DNA from: an uncultured Spirochaetales bacterium
GTDB lineage: Bacteria; UBP6; UBA1177
Reading direction: 5' to 3'
DNA: 14,293 nucleotides
NCBI GenBank assembly: GCA_902780365.1
Contig: CACZFE010000121.1
Coordinates: 1 to 14,293 of the forward strand
Shown here: positions 6,667-14,115 of the stretch, piece by piece
How the letters are laid out: every line of letters begins with the position of its first letter
Numbering within the stretch: the stretch's first letter is position 1
Program-made: the position numbers and the translations under genes
Notes under the pieces: generated by a model
What the model was told of the DNA's origin: nothing
Database searches by the model: none
What the model saw: only the letters and a program-made list of their open reading frames with translations

Positions 6667-7446
6667 ATGAACCAGTGGTATCAGATAGCTGTTCCGAAAG
6701 ATTCTTCGACAGACAAACTCATTGAAATCGAAGGTTTCCTGGGCAGCGAGGAAAAGGAGAACGCAACTGTTCTTTACTTCGAAAAAAACGATTCGGTAAA
6801 AAACGCGCTTAAAGAATACAATATTTCAGTTATTTCCGACGGAGACTGGAAAGAGACGTGGCGGGAGTATTTCGTTCCGCTCAAAATCGGCTCGCTCACC
6901 GTGGTTCCGCCGTGGAAAAAAGATGAAGGCGATATCGTTATAAATCCGGCACGCGGCTTCGGAACAGGCCATCACGAGACCACGAGACTCGCTTTGGGAT
7001 TCGTTGAAAAACTGTTTGCCAAGGAAAACGAAATACACACTTTATTTGACGCAGGCACCGGTTCGGGGATCCTTGCCATCGCCGCGGCCAAACTGAAAAA
7101 AGGGATCAAAGCGACTGCGGTCGACAACGACCCTGATGCGCTCGAAAACGCAGCCGAGAACATTGAACTCAACAACGTCGCGGATTCGGTCGAACTCAGC
7201 GGAGAGCCGGTTTTCAAATTTGAAGGAAAATACGACCTCGTGATCGCCAACATAATCTCGTCGGTCCTCTACTTCCTCTCTGACGATCTCAAACGCCTCA
7301 CCTCGAAATGGCTCATACTTTCAGGCGTTCTCAAGACCGAAGACCCCGTTTTTATGGAAAGAATGGGACTTCAGGACTTTGAACTTATAGAAAAAGCTAA
7401 CGAAAACGAATGGAACGGATATCTTTTGAAAAGGAGAGACAAATGA
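6667..7446 (+). CDS. prmA: Ribosomal protein L11 methyltransferase
   Basis: 259 residues. PrmA uses S-adenosylmethionine to trimethylate amino groups on ribosomal protein L11 in the cytosol. Visible hallmarks are NPARGFGTGHHETT (93-106, the family's FGTG-H-TT segment), SAM motif I DAGTGSGILAIAA (128-140), AVDNDP (151-156) as the acidic post-strand motif, and LVIANI (191-196), the family's VANI substrate-side motif. It is somewhat shorter than the usual ~290-residue proteins, mainly in the N-terminal L11-binding domain. ATG 6667 is chosen because GAGGAGG lies 5-6 nt upstream; a TTG at 6643 in the same frame would precede that site. It overlaps the next gene by ATGA, implying translational coupling, and is the first gene of a five-gene plus-strand operon. 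Confidence 0.93.
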   Translation: MNQWYQIAVPKDSSTDKLIEIEGFLGSEEKENATVLYFEKNDSVKNALKEYNISVISDGDWKETWREYFVPLKIGSLTVVPPWKKDEGDIVINPARGFGTGHHETTRLALGFVEKLFAKENEIHTLFDAGTGSGILAIAAAKLKKGIKATAVDNDPDALENAAENIELNNVADSVELSGEPVFKFEGKYDLVIANIISSVLYFLSDDLKRLTSKWLILSGVLKTEDPVFMERMGLQDFELIEKANENEWNGYLLKRRDK

Positions 7447-7952
7447 AGGAATTTCTTAAAAATCTGAAGGATGTTTTTACCGCTCTGACAAAATTCCAGT
7501 TCATGCGCTTCTGCGTGACAGGAAGCCTCGGAGTGATCACCGACGCAGTCATCTACCACGTTTTCCTGTGGCTCCTGCACGTAAACGCAGGCAAGGACAG
7601 GACCACGGCCGATACGATCCTTCTTTTCATACTCCCTGTTTTCGGCTATGTTGCGGCAGTTATCCAGAACTATCTCATCAACCATCTCTGGACTTTCAAA
7701 AAAGAGACCGCGGAACACAGGATCTCGATCAAACTTTTCGGCAAATTTTTTGCAGTGAGCCTTTTCTCGCTCATCCCGAGATACGCTTTCTACACATTCC
7801 TGCTCATCTTCAACAATATCACTCCTGATCTTGCCAACCTCGGCGGTATCGCGGCCGGAATGTTCACCAACTTCTTCGGCAGCAAATTCGTCGTCTTCAG
7901 ATTCAGAGATGAAGCTGTGAAACGCATCGAAGAGCCAAAAGAAGAGAAATAG
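7443..7952 (+). CDS. GtrA-family membrane protein
   Basis: 169 residues with four predicted membrane helices (about 21-48, 58-78, 98-123, 130-152). The motifs fit GtrA-like proteins (PF04138): FMRFCVTGSLGVITD at the first helix, NYLINHLWTFK (77-87) and, after the fourth helix, NFFGSKFVVFRF. Members act in polysaccharide or cell-wall glycosylation, probably helping to flip polyprenyl-phosphate-linked sugars; the substrate here cannot be told, and no glycosyltransferase gene is adjacent. Start ATG 7443 overlaps the prmA stop and has AAGGAG upstream. The stop directly abuts the dapF start. The C-terminal tail is charged (EEPKEEK) and presumably cytoplasmic. Confidence 0.85.
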   Translation: MKEFLKNLKDVFTALTKFQFMRFCVTGSLGVITDAVIYHVFLWLLHVNAGKDRTTADTILLFILPVFGYVAAVIQNYLINHLWTFKKETAEHRISIKLFGKFFAVSLFSLIPRYAFYTFLLIFNNITPDLANLGGIAAGMFTNFFGSKFVVFRFRDEAVKRIEEPKEEK

Positions 7953-8750
7953 ATGGTCAGATTTTTTAAATATTCAGCAGCCGGAAACGACTTTGTCATC
8001 ATAAACGAGGGTGAACTCGGCGGTTTTGTACTGACTAAAGAAAACATCGTCAGGCTCTGCGACCGGAGATTCGGCATCGGAGCGGACGGGATACTGCTCC
8101 ACTCGAAGCCTGAGATCGGTGAAGCCCACGCGAAAATGACGATTTACAACAGCGACGGCTCGGTCGCCGAAATGTGCGGCAACGGGATCCGCTGTTTCGC
8201 GCTTTATCTCGTTCAGGACTGCGGATTTTCGGTCAATCCGCTTAAGATCGAGACAGGAAACGGTCTTCTCGAAGCACGATACGAAAAAGCCGTGAATACT
8301 TATAAAATCAGCGCGTCGCTCGGTAAAGCACGCATCACTGACGAAACGAAAAAAATGAATTTCGGCGGCTGTGACTTCCTGAGGACCGCTGTCTCGACAG
8401 GCAACCCTCACGTTGTCTACATCGCTGAAAACGGCACCGATATCGATGTCGAGGAACTTTGGAAACTGCGCGAACTCGGATACGAAACGAATGTCGAGCT
8501 CGTGCAGGATATCGACCTCGTTAAAAACTGCGCCAAAGTCGATGTTTATGAACGCGGCGCGGGAAGGACTTTAGCCTGCGGGACCGGAGGAGCGGCAGTC
8601 GTGAACACTCTGATCTTTATTGGAAAAATCAAAAGGAACCAGATATTTACGGTAAAATATCCGGGCGGCGACATAGACTACATGGTGAACGACAGAGGAG
8701 AAACCATAATATCGGGGATCCCTTTGAGGATTTTTAAAGGCGAATTTTAA
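7953..8750 (+). CDS. dapF: Diaminopimelate epimerase
   Basis: 265 residues, normal length. DapF interconverts LL- and meso-diaminopimelate for lysine and peptidoglycan synthesis. The two catalytic cysteines are visible: Cys75 in NSDGSVAEMCGNGIRC and Cys209 in TLACGTGG. AAGNDF near the N-terminus, RRFGIGADG (38-46), TGNPH (149-153) and YERGAG (199-204) are the other family signatures. One departure from the consensus is Arg205 in 'GAGRTLACGTG', where many family members have Glu (GET); this position is next to, not in, the catalytic pair. The ATG follows the gtrA stop with no gap; a purine-rich GAAGAG serves as a weak ribosome site, so translation is probably coupled. Its presence supports meso-DAP peptidoglycan. 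Confidence 0.95.
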   Translation: MVRFFKYSAAGNDFVIINEGELGGFVLTKENIVRLCDRRFGIGADGILLHSKPEIGEAHAKMTIYNSDGSVAEMCGNGIRCFALYLVQDCGFSVNPLKIETGNGLLEARYEKAVNTYKISASLGKARITDETKKMNFGGCDFLRTAVSTGNPHVVYIAENGTDIDVEELWKLRELGYETNVELVQDIDLVKNCAKVDVYERGAGRTLACGTGGAAVVNTLIFIGKIKRNQIFTVKYPGGDIDYMVNDRGETIISGIPLRIFKGEF

Positions 8751-8760
8751 GGACAGAATC

Positions 8761-9834
8761 TTGGCCACGAACGAAAAATTCAAAGACAAACCTCTCAAGG
8801 ACTGTATCAGTCATCTGGAAGAAATTGCAGAAAATAAAAATACTGAAGAAAATATTGCGGATCTCCGTGCGCTGATAAAGAATCTTATCAAATCGAACCG
8901 TTTTTTCGACATTTCCTCTCTTTATGTTTTTTTGAAAAATGCGGCCGCAAACGGGCATAAAACCGGAGTGTTTTTTGAACCTGCAAAAAGTATGCTCCAG
9001 GAGAACCTCAAGAATCTGTTTATAAAATCAATAACTTACAACAACACCGAACTCCGCAGGATGTTCTCCGACATACTCGGGAACGACAACGGTCTTGTTA
9101 TCGAACTTGTAAGTTTCATATTTGACAAATACGAGCTCTTCAACTTCCGCTTTTCAGACAACATAAACAGGCAGCTTATCGAAATCGCAGAAGCGGATCT
9201 TTCCGGTTTTATAGACCACGCAAATCCGGGATTCCTTGCATTCTATCTGGCTTCCCTGCCGAAAATAAGTTTTGTTCCGCAAAAACACATCGAACAGCTG
9301 ACAAACCTGATTCTCTATAAAACAGACAGCCAGAAACAGACAGCTAAAATTCTTACTTCGATGTATGAGTATCCTTCCGCCGATATTCTGCTTATTTTCA
9401 TTCTTTCTCCGCGGGAAAGCGACCGTCTTCAGGCTCTCCAGATACTCAAAAGCAGACTATCAATGGAAAAATACACCGAACTGAGAGAATCCTTTGCGGA
9501 AAAAGCACCCTATTTCATAAGAACAGCAATGACAAGCGGGTTATTTTACGATTTTCACAATATTCCGCTTACCCACAAGGAGCTTTTTGCCGCCATTCTG
9601 AAATATACGGATGTCCGGCTCGTCAAAGAAATCGTCATTCCGATGCTCCGCAGGGAAAACACCGAGGGCGATCCTATTATAACTGATTCAAAACTCGCTT
9701 TCATTCCGGCATTCAGAGACTTTATCCCGCTTTATTCGGACCTTGTTCCGGAACTCACTAAAATTTTGAGAGACGAAAAAATAGAAATAGATGTCAAAGA
9801 AGAAATACGCAAACTGCTGCTTGAATTCAAATGA
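8761..9834 (+). CDS. Uncharacterised helical (HEAT-like) protein
   Basis: 357 residues; I do not recognise the family. The start is TTG 8761, with AAGGA seven bases upstream; the next in-frame Met is about 77 residues in, so TTG is favoured. The sequence is almost wholly alpha-helical, Leu/Ile-rich with charged faces, with no signal peptide, membrane segment, cysteine cluster or catalytic motif. Helix pairs of about 35-40 residues (for example around 'SADILLIFILSPRESDRLQALQILKS') suggest a HEAT/ARM-type solenoid, hence a protein-protein interaction role; this is inference from pattern only. It sits 10 nt after dapF and overlaps nadD by ATGA, so it is co-translated with metabolic genes, but context gives no specific function. 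Confidence 0.7.
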   Translation: MATNEKFKDKPLKDCISHLEEIAENKNTEENIADLRALIKNLIKSNRFFDISSLYVFLKNAAANGHKTGVFFEPAKSMLQENLKNLFIKSITYNNTELRRMFSDILGNDNGLVIELVSFIFDKYELFNFRFSDNINRQLIEIAEADLSGFIDHANPGFLAFYLASLPKISFVPQKHIEQLTNLILYKTDSQKQTAKILTSMYEYPSADILLIFILSPRESDRLQALQILKSRLSMEKYTELRESFAEKAPYFIRTAMTSGLFYDFHNIPLTHKELFAAILKYTDVRLVKEIVIPMLRRENTEGDPIITDSKLAFIPAFRDFIPLYSDLVPELTKILRDEKIEIDVKEEIRKLLLEFK

Positions 9835-10304
9835 TTCAAAAAAATAAAATTGACACAGCCGTTTTCGGCGGCAAATTCGATCCGCCGCACCTGGGACACC
9901 AGCTCAGCATATTCCTGGCTCTTGAAAAATACGGATTTCAAGAAGTGTGGGTAATTCCGAGTTTTTCACATCCTTTCGGTTTTCATCCGGGAGACTTCGA
10001 CACACGCCTTGAAATGTGCCGGATCATGGCAAGACCTTTCGGGAACAGGGCAAAAGTCCTTGATATCGAGATCGGCTCCGACAACTGGAATGTGCGCGAC
10101 AAATGGAAAGATTTCGATAAAATCGAGGAAATGTGCCGGGAAATAGTCGTTATCGGACGAGGTAAAAACGAAGGAAGCAGTTTTTATCTTCCGGACATTT
10201 CAAGCACGATGATCAAAACGATTATAAAAGAAGGAAAAAATCCTGAAAATCTTCTTCCCTCAGGAATTGCGGAATATATCGGGAAAAACAAACTTTATCT
10301 TTGA
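9831..10304 (+). CDS. nadD: Nicotinate-nucleotide adenylyltransferase-like protein, internally shortened
   Basis: 157 residues. NadD adenylates nicotinate mononucleotide in NAD synthesis. Present are the nucleotidyltransferase motif FGGKFDPPHLGH (12-23), the substrate segment VIPSFSHPFGF, IGSDNW, VVIGRG and the C-terminal ISST-IK, followed by a typical SGIAEYIGKNKLYL end. Missing is the block normally found between 'DIE' and 'IGSD', which holds the SYT-DTL motif and the helix and strand leading to IGSD: here VLDIE runs straight into IGSDNW. Usual length is about 190-210 residues, so roughly 27-30 residues are absent, in frame. Such an enzyme may be inactive, and no other nadD is visible in the window. 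The ATG overlaps the preceding stop; the 3' end overlaps the convergent ABC gene by 10 nt. Confidence 0.85.
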   Translation: MIQKNKIDTAVFGGKFDPPHLGHQLSIFLALEKYGFQEVWVIPSFSHPFGFHPGDFDTRLEMCRIMARPFGNRAKVLDIEIGSDNWNVRDKWKDFDKIEEMCREIVVIGRGKNEGSSFYLPDISSTMIKTIIKEGKNPENLLPSGIAEYIGKNKLYL

Positions 10305-11071
10305 AAATTTCCGGTAGGAAAAACCAGTTTCCGCCCGTCACAGACGCTTCCGAAAGCAACAAAACCGCTGTCGAACAAAGTTTCCAAAGTTCCTTTTTCA
10401 AAAAGCTCGTCAGGCGTTCCGTCAAAAACAAGCCTGCCGCCGGAAAGAGCAAGGATCCTGTCTGAAAAAACGATCGCCTCGTTGATTTCGTGCGTGACCG
10501 TTATAACAAGCCTGCCGCTGCGTGCGATTTTGCGGATGATTTCGGAAATCCCGATCCTCTGCACCGGATCAAGGTAAGTCAGAGGCTCGTCAAGAAGCAG
10601 GATTCCGCTCTCCTGGGCAAGTGCCCCTGCAATAAGAACCCGCTGCCTTTCGCCTCCGCTCAAAGTACCGATTTTTCTGTCGGCGAACTTTTTGGTATTC
10701 GTGAGTTCAAGCGCATTTTCTATCGCAGCTCTGTCTTCCGCTGAAATTTTTTCCCACGGTTTTCTGTATGGATAGCGAGAAAGTTCAAGAAAGTGCATGA
10801 CCTCGAAATCGCCCGTAACTTCAGCACCCTGCGGCACGAATGAAATGAGTTTTGCCCGTTCCTTCTCGCTCATCGAAGAAACATCAGTTCCGTTCGCAAA
10901 AATGCTTCCGGAATACCTGAGCAGCGAAGACAGCGCACGCAGAAGAGTCGTTTTCCCCGCACCGTTGGCACCGATAAGCGAAATATTTTCCGATTTTCCG
11001 GCAGAAAACGAGACATCGTGCACTATTTCACTACCCGAAATCGAAACTGAGAGATTTTTAATTTTCAGCAT
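10295..11071 (-). CDS. ABC transporter ATP-binding protein, iron/cobalamin (FepC/BtuD-like) type
   Basis: 258 residues, normal length for a single nucleotide-binding subunit. Walker A GANGAGKT (34-41), Q-loop Gln81, signature LSGGERQR (137-144), Walker B ILLLDEP (157-163) and H-loop His194 are all intact, so ATPase activity is expected. The sequence style (one short ATPase with 'SMSEKERAKLISFVPQ' and 'LSRYPYRKPW') resembles subunits that drive uptake of siderophores, haem or cobalamin. No permease or binding-protein gene is within the window; upstream on the same strand is rpmB, downstream is convergent nadD. Substrate is therefore not determined. Gene begins 127 nt after rpmB; there is no strong Shine-Dalgarno, with AACAGGGTT about 10 nt upstream the best candidate. 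Confidence 0.88.
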   Translation of the reverse strand: MLKIKNLSVSISGSEIVHDVSFSAGKSENISLIGANGAGKTTLLRALSSLLRYSGSIFANGTDVSSMSEKERAKLISFVPQGAEVTGDFEVMHFLELSRYPYRKPWEKISAEDRAAIENALELTNTKKFADRKIGTLSGGERQRVLIAGALAQESGILLLDEPLTYLDPVQRIGISEIIRKIARSGRLVITVTHEINEAIVFSDRILALSGGRLVFDGTPDELFEKGTLETLFDSGFVAFGSVCDGRKLVFPTGNFQR

Positions 11072-11198
11072 TCAAGAACCCTGTTATTTCCATCGTATCA
11101 ACAATTAGCACCGTCGGAATATAACGATATAACGAAATAATGAAAAGAATTTCGGTGCGTCGAAAATAATGAAAAAATTCTAATTGGGAAAAAACTGA

Positions 11199-11390
11199 CT
11201 AAACAGCTTTCTGAACTTTACCGGAACGAAGGCAGCGTGAGCATACGGTTATTGTTTTTACAGTACCGTTCTCAACGATTTTGACCTTCTGGATATTGGG
11301 ATTCTGGATTTTCTGGGTTCTGTTGTTCGAGTGGCTTACATTGTGGCCGAACATCGGTCCTTTGCCGCATATTTCACATTTGCGTGACAT
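11199..11390 (-). CDS. rpmB: 50S ribosomal protein L28, zinc-ribbon form
   Basis: 63 residues from ATG 11390, with GGAGAAA upstream; the frame is open further upstream, but L28 proteins begin at this MSRKCEICGK. The segments CEICGKGPMFGHNVSHSNN and VCSRCLRSGKV are diagnostic. Cys5/Cys8 and Cys50/Cys53 form two CxxC pairs, the zinc-binding version of L28. L28 belongs to the large ribosomal subunit. The gene stands alone with its own promoter between the PBP gene and the ABC gene, on the same strand. Bacteria often carry a zinc-free L28 paralog for zinc starvation; none is seen here. Confidence 0.96.
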   Translation of the reverse strand: MSRKCEICGKGPMFGHNVSHSNNRTQKIQNPNIQKVKIVENGTVKTITVCSRCLRSGKVQKAV

Positions 11391-11433
11391 GATTTTCTCC
11401 ATAAAATTAAAACAATAACAAAAAAACGCAGGC

Positions 11434-11461
11434 ATTATAGACATTTTTAATGAAAAAGCAA
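11434..11461 (-). promoter_or_regulatory. sigma70-type promoter of rpmB
   Basis: On the minus strand TTGCTT (11461-11456) and a perfect TATAAT (11439-11434) are separated by 16 nt, in a strongly AT-rich stretch. The -10 box lies about 45 nt before the rpmB start codon. This is the best promoter match in the window and fits high expression of a ribosomal protein. Confidence 0.75.
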
Positions 11462-11510
11462 TTTTTTTAAGCAAAAATCTGAAAATATTGATTTTTTTAC
11501 TGCTGACAAA

Positions 11511-14099
11511 TTAGAAAAGACCTTCTTCGCCCTGAGTCGGATCCGCAACATCCTTGTCTTCGACTGTCGTTGTCGGCTCACTTCCGGAGTGGAAATACAT
11601 TCTGACTCCGGTATCGGAAACAAGGCCTGTCTTCGGATCAATGTTTCTGCCGACAACATTCGGCGGAATCTCATAATCCGACGGAGGGAAATTTTTGAGA
11701 TATCTTTCCATGAAGTCGCGCCATATCGGAAGCGCTGTTTTCGAGCCTGTCTCGACTCTGCCGAGAGGTCGGCCGTGCTGGTCGTTGCCGACCCAGACAC
11801 CTGCTACGAAATTGGGTGAATAACCGATGAACCATGCATCGAAATAGTCGTTTGTCGTACCTGTTTTACCGGCAATATGGCGGTTGCAGATACCTTCTTC
11901 TCCGCCTTCCTCTTCATCGACATTGCTCTTTTTGCATTTGTAGTGGTTGAACCCTCTGACACTCGCCGCAGTTCCGCGGTTGACGACATCCTCGAGAATT
12001 TTATTGGTTATGTATGCAGTCTGAGGCGTAAGAGCTTGATTTTCTTCCCTTTTTGCAAAATGCAGCAGACGTTCGACTTTTGAAGAAGAGGAACTGAACG
12101 GATCGTAGACAACGGTATTGTCTTCAAGAACATTGCCCTGTTTGTCATAAATTTTTCTGATGTATGTCGTGTGCGGAGCCTTTCCCATGTTCGGGAAGTG
12201 ACCGTAAGCGTCGGTGAGTTCATCGATCGTGAGACAGCTTGAACCGAGCATACTGCCGAATTCAGGCTTTATCTCGCTTTTGATACCTAAAGCCTTCGCT
12301 CCGTCTATCGCATCGCGCAGCCCGAGTTTCTGCAAAACTCTGATTGCCGGAGTATTCATCGAGTGGATAAGCGCTTCCCAGACAGTGACCTCGCCTTTGA
12401 AAGTGTTCTCGAAGTTCGCCGGCTTGAAATTTGTATCGGTAACTGTTACAGGCGCGTCGAGGACCATCGATGCCGGAGTGAGAAGCGGCTGTCTGCCGTT
12501 CCGTTTTTCAAGCGCCAGCGTGTAGAAAATAGGTTTTATCGAGCTTCCCGGCTGACGGCATGCCTGCGTCGTGCGGTCGAATTCGCTGATTTCAAAATCA
12601 TAACCGCCCATAAGCGCCTTGACATAGCCGGAATAAGGGTCTTTTACGATTATCGCGGCCTGGGAAGCTGGGATCTGTTCAAGAACAAAATAAAAATCCT
12701 TTCCGAGTTTCTTTGAATAGTTGCGGAAGTCGAACTGGTCGCGCGTTCCCGCTTTGTCGGTCGCCCTCACAAGAATTACATCGCCAGGTTTGAAAACATC
12801 CTTGACCGATTTTACAACCGCGTAGGAACCGGTAGCGCTCCACGGATGAGCCCAACCGAGATCTTCAAGATAGATGTTGCGTTTGACTTCGCCGACCTGG
12901 ACGAGAGCGCTTTTTTCGGCAGTTTCAAGAACGACACCCTGATAGTAAACTCCGCTTTGAATCGAGTCTTCGGTGATTTTTCCGAAATTTTTCTCATGCA
13001 TTTTCAAATAAGTTTCGAGGTCTTTTTTGATGTTTATCGAATAAAGCGGATTTGTCACTTCACCGGAGAATTTATCGCCTTTTTTGTAGCTGTCCTCCTC
13101 GCCTCTTGCATATCCCTGACGCTTCGAAAGCTCGCGGATCCCGTAAAAAATCGCCTCGTGAGCGAACTGCGTAGCACGCATATCGACAGTCGTCTGGACC
13201 GTGAGTCCTTCTTTATAAAGTTTGTCGAAACCGTATTTGTCAAGCAGATACCTTCTGACTTTTTCGCTGAAATAAGGAGCCTTGTCGAGAAAAAGTTCTT
13301 TCTGCGGATTTGTTTTTATCGGTTTAGACATTGCTTCATCGTATTCGGATTTCGTGATATATTTGTCTTCATACATCCTTTTGAGAACATAGTTTCTGCG
13401 GCGAAGAGCCTTGTCTGGATTGAGCAGCGGGGACGCAGCCGAAGGAAATTTCGGAAGGCCGGCAAGGATCGCCATTTCATCGATGTCGAGTTCCCAGATG
13501 TGCTTGCTGAAATATTTGCGCGACGCCGCCTCAACGCCGTATGCTCCGCTTCCCAAGTAAACTTCGTTCAGGTAAAGATAGAGGATCTCTTCTTTCGAAA
13601 GATGTTTTTCCAGCTCCATCGCAAGGATCATATCCTTTATTTTACGGCTGAAAGTTCTTTCCGTTCCGACAAACGACTTCGAAAGCTGCTGAGTTATCGT
13701 ACTTCCGCCCTGCTTTATGCCTGTCGTCAGATATTTGAATGCTGCACGGACAATGCCGAGCGGATCGATACCGTGGTGCGAATAGAACGATGAATCCTCG
13801 CCTGCAACAAACGCGAGACGCAGTTTTTCTGGAATTTTGTCGTATGGAACGATATTTCTTTTATTTTCGTAGTAAAATTCGGCAATAAGCTCACCGTCAT
13901 AAGAGTAAACTTTTGTCCCCGCATCCGGTTTGTAGTCACTCACCGTGTTGATGGCAGGAAGTTCCGCTTTGAATTTAAAATAGATCGAAACTGCGGCAAC
14001 AACAGAAACGACAAAGAGCGCGGCAGCCGCAATCAAAGAAATTTTCAATATTTTCCGGAATTTTGCTGATTTAAAGTCGAATTTTTTCTTTCGAGCCAT
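11511..14099 (-). CDS. Penicillin-binding protein 1A-type bifunctional peptidoglycan synthase
   Basis: 862 residues, full length for class A PBPs. A basic N-terminus and one membrane helix (about 18-42) anchor it in the inner membrane, with the rest periplasmic. The glycosyltransferase (GT51) domain has catalytic Glu101 in AGEDSSFYSHHGID, GGSTITQQLSK (131-141) and LNEVYLGSGAYGVEAA (178-192). The transpeptidase domain has Ser519 in SSIK, SMN at 580-582 and KTGTT at 745-749; all key residues are intact. An insert of about 22 residues with two Cys (722, 738) and an acidic run lies just before KTG. Start is supported by GGAGAG before the ATG. It follows rbfA by 16 nt. The product polymerises and cross-links the meso-DAP glycan strands whose precursor depends on dapF. 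ponA/mrcA naming is not decided. Confidence 0.95.
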   Translation of the reverse strand: MARKKKFDFKSAKFRKILKISLIAAAALFVVSVVAAVSIYFKFKAELPAINTVSDYKPDAGTKVYSYDGELIAEFYYENKRNIVPYDKIPEKLRLAFVAGEDSSFYSHHGIDPLGIVRAAFKYLTTGIKQGGSTITQQLSKSFVGTERTFSRKIKDMILAMELEKHLSKEEILYLYLNEVYLGSGAYGVEAASRKYFSKHIWELDIDEMAILAGLPKFPSAASPLLNPDKALRRRNYVLKRMYEDKYITKSEYDEAMSKPIKTNPQKELFLDKAPYFSEKVRRYLLDKYGFDKLYKEGLTVQTTVDMRATQFAHEAIFYGIRELSKRQGYARGEEDSYKKGDKFSGEVTNPLYSINIKKDLETYLKMHEKNFGKITEDSIQSGVYYQGVVLETAEKSALVQVGEVKRNIYLEDLGWAHPWSATGSYAVVKSVKDVFKPGDVILVRATDKAGTRDQFDFRNYSKKLGKDFYFVLEQIPASQAAIIVKDPYSGYVKALMGGYDFEISEFDRTTQACRQPGSSIKPIFYTLALEKRNGRQPLLTPASMVLDAPVTVTDTNFKPANFENTFKGEVTVWEALIHSMNTPAIRVLQKLGLRDAIDGAKALGIKSEIKPEFGSMLGSSCLTIDELTDAYGHFPNMGKAPHTTYIRKIYDKQGNVLEDNTVVYDPFSSSSSKVERLLHFAKREENQALTPQTAYITNKILEDVVNRGTAASVRGFNHYKCKKSNVDEEEGGEEGICNRHIAGKTGTTNDYFDAWFIGYSPNFVAGVWVGNDQHGRPLGRVETGSKTALPIWRDFMERYLKNFPPSDYEIPPNVVGRNIDPKTGLVSDTGVRMYFHSGSEPTTTVEDKDVADPTQGEEGLF

Positions 14100-14115
14100 T
14101 TATCTCTCCAAAGCA

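Noticed and set aside
10305..10325. TTTCC-GGTA-GGAAA hairpin at the nadD/ABC convergence as a bidirectional terminator
   Set aside because: The stem is only 5 bp with little GC and lies inside the ABC coding region; too weak to call.
11072..11198. GCACCG/CGGTGC inverted repeat between rpmB and the ABC gene as a terminator
   Set aside because: The arms are only 6 bp, the loop is about 40 nt and no T-run follows; the 127-nt gap holds nothing else I can support.
12846..13793. Plus-strand open frame of 315 codons opposite the PBP gene
   Set aside because: It is antisense to the conserved glycosyltransferase and transpeptidase domains, has no recognisable motif and no ribosome site.
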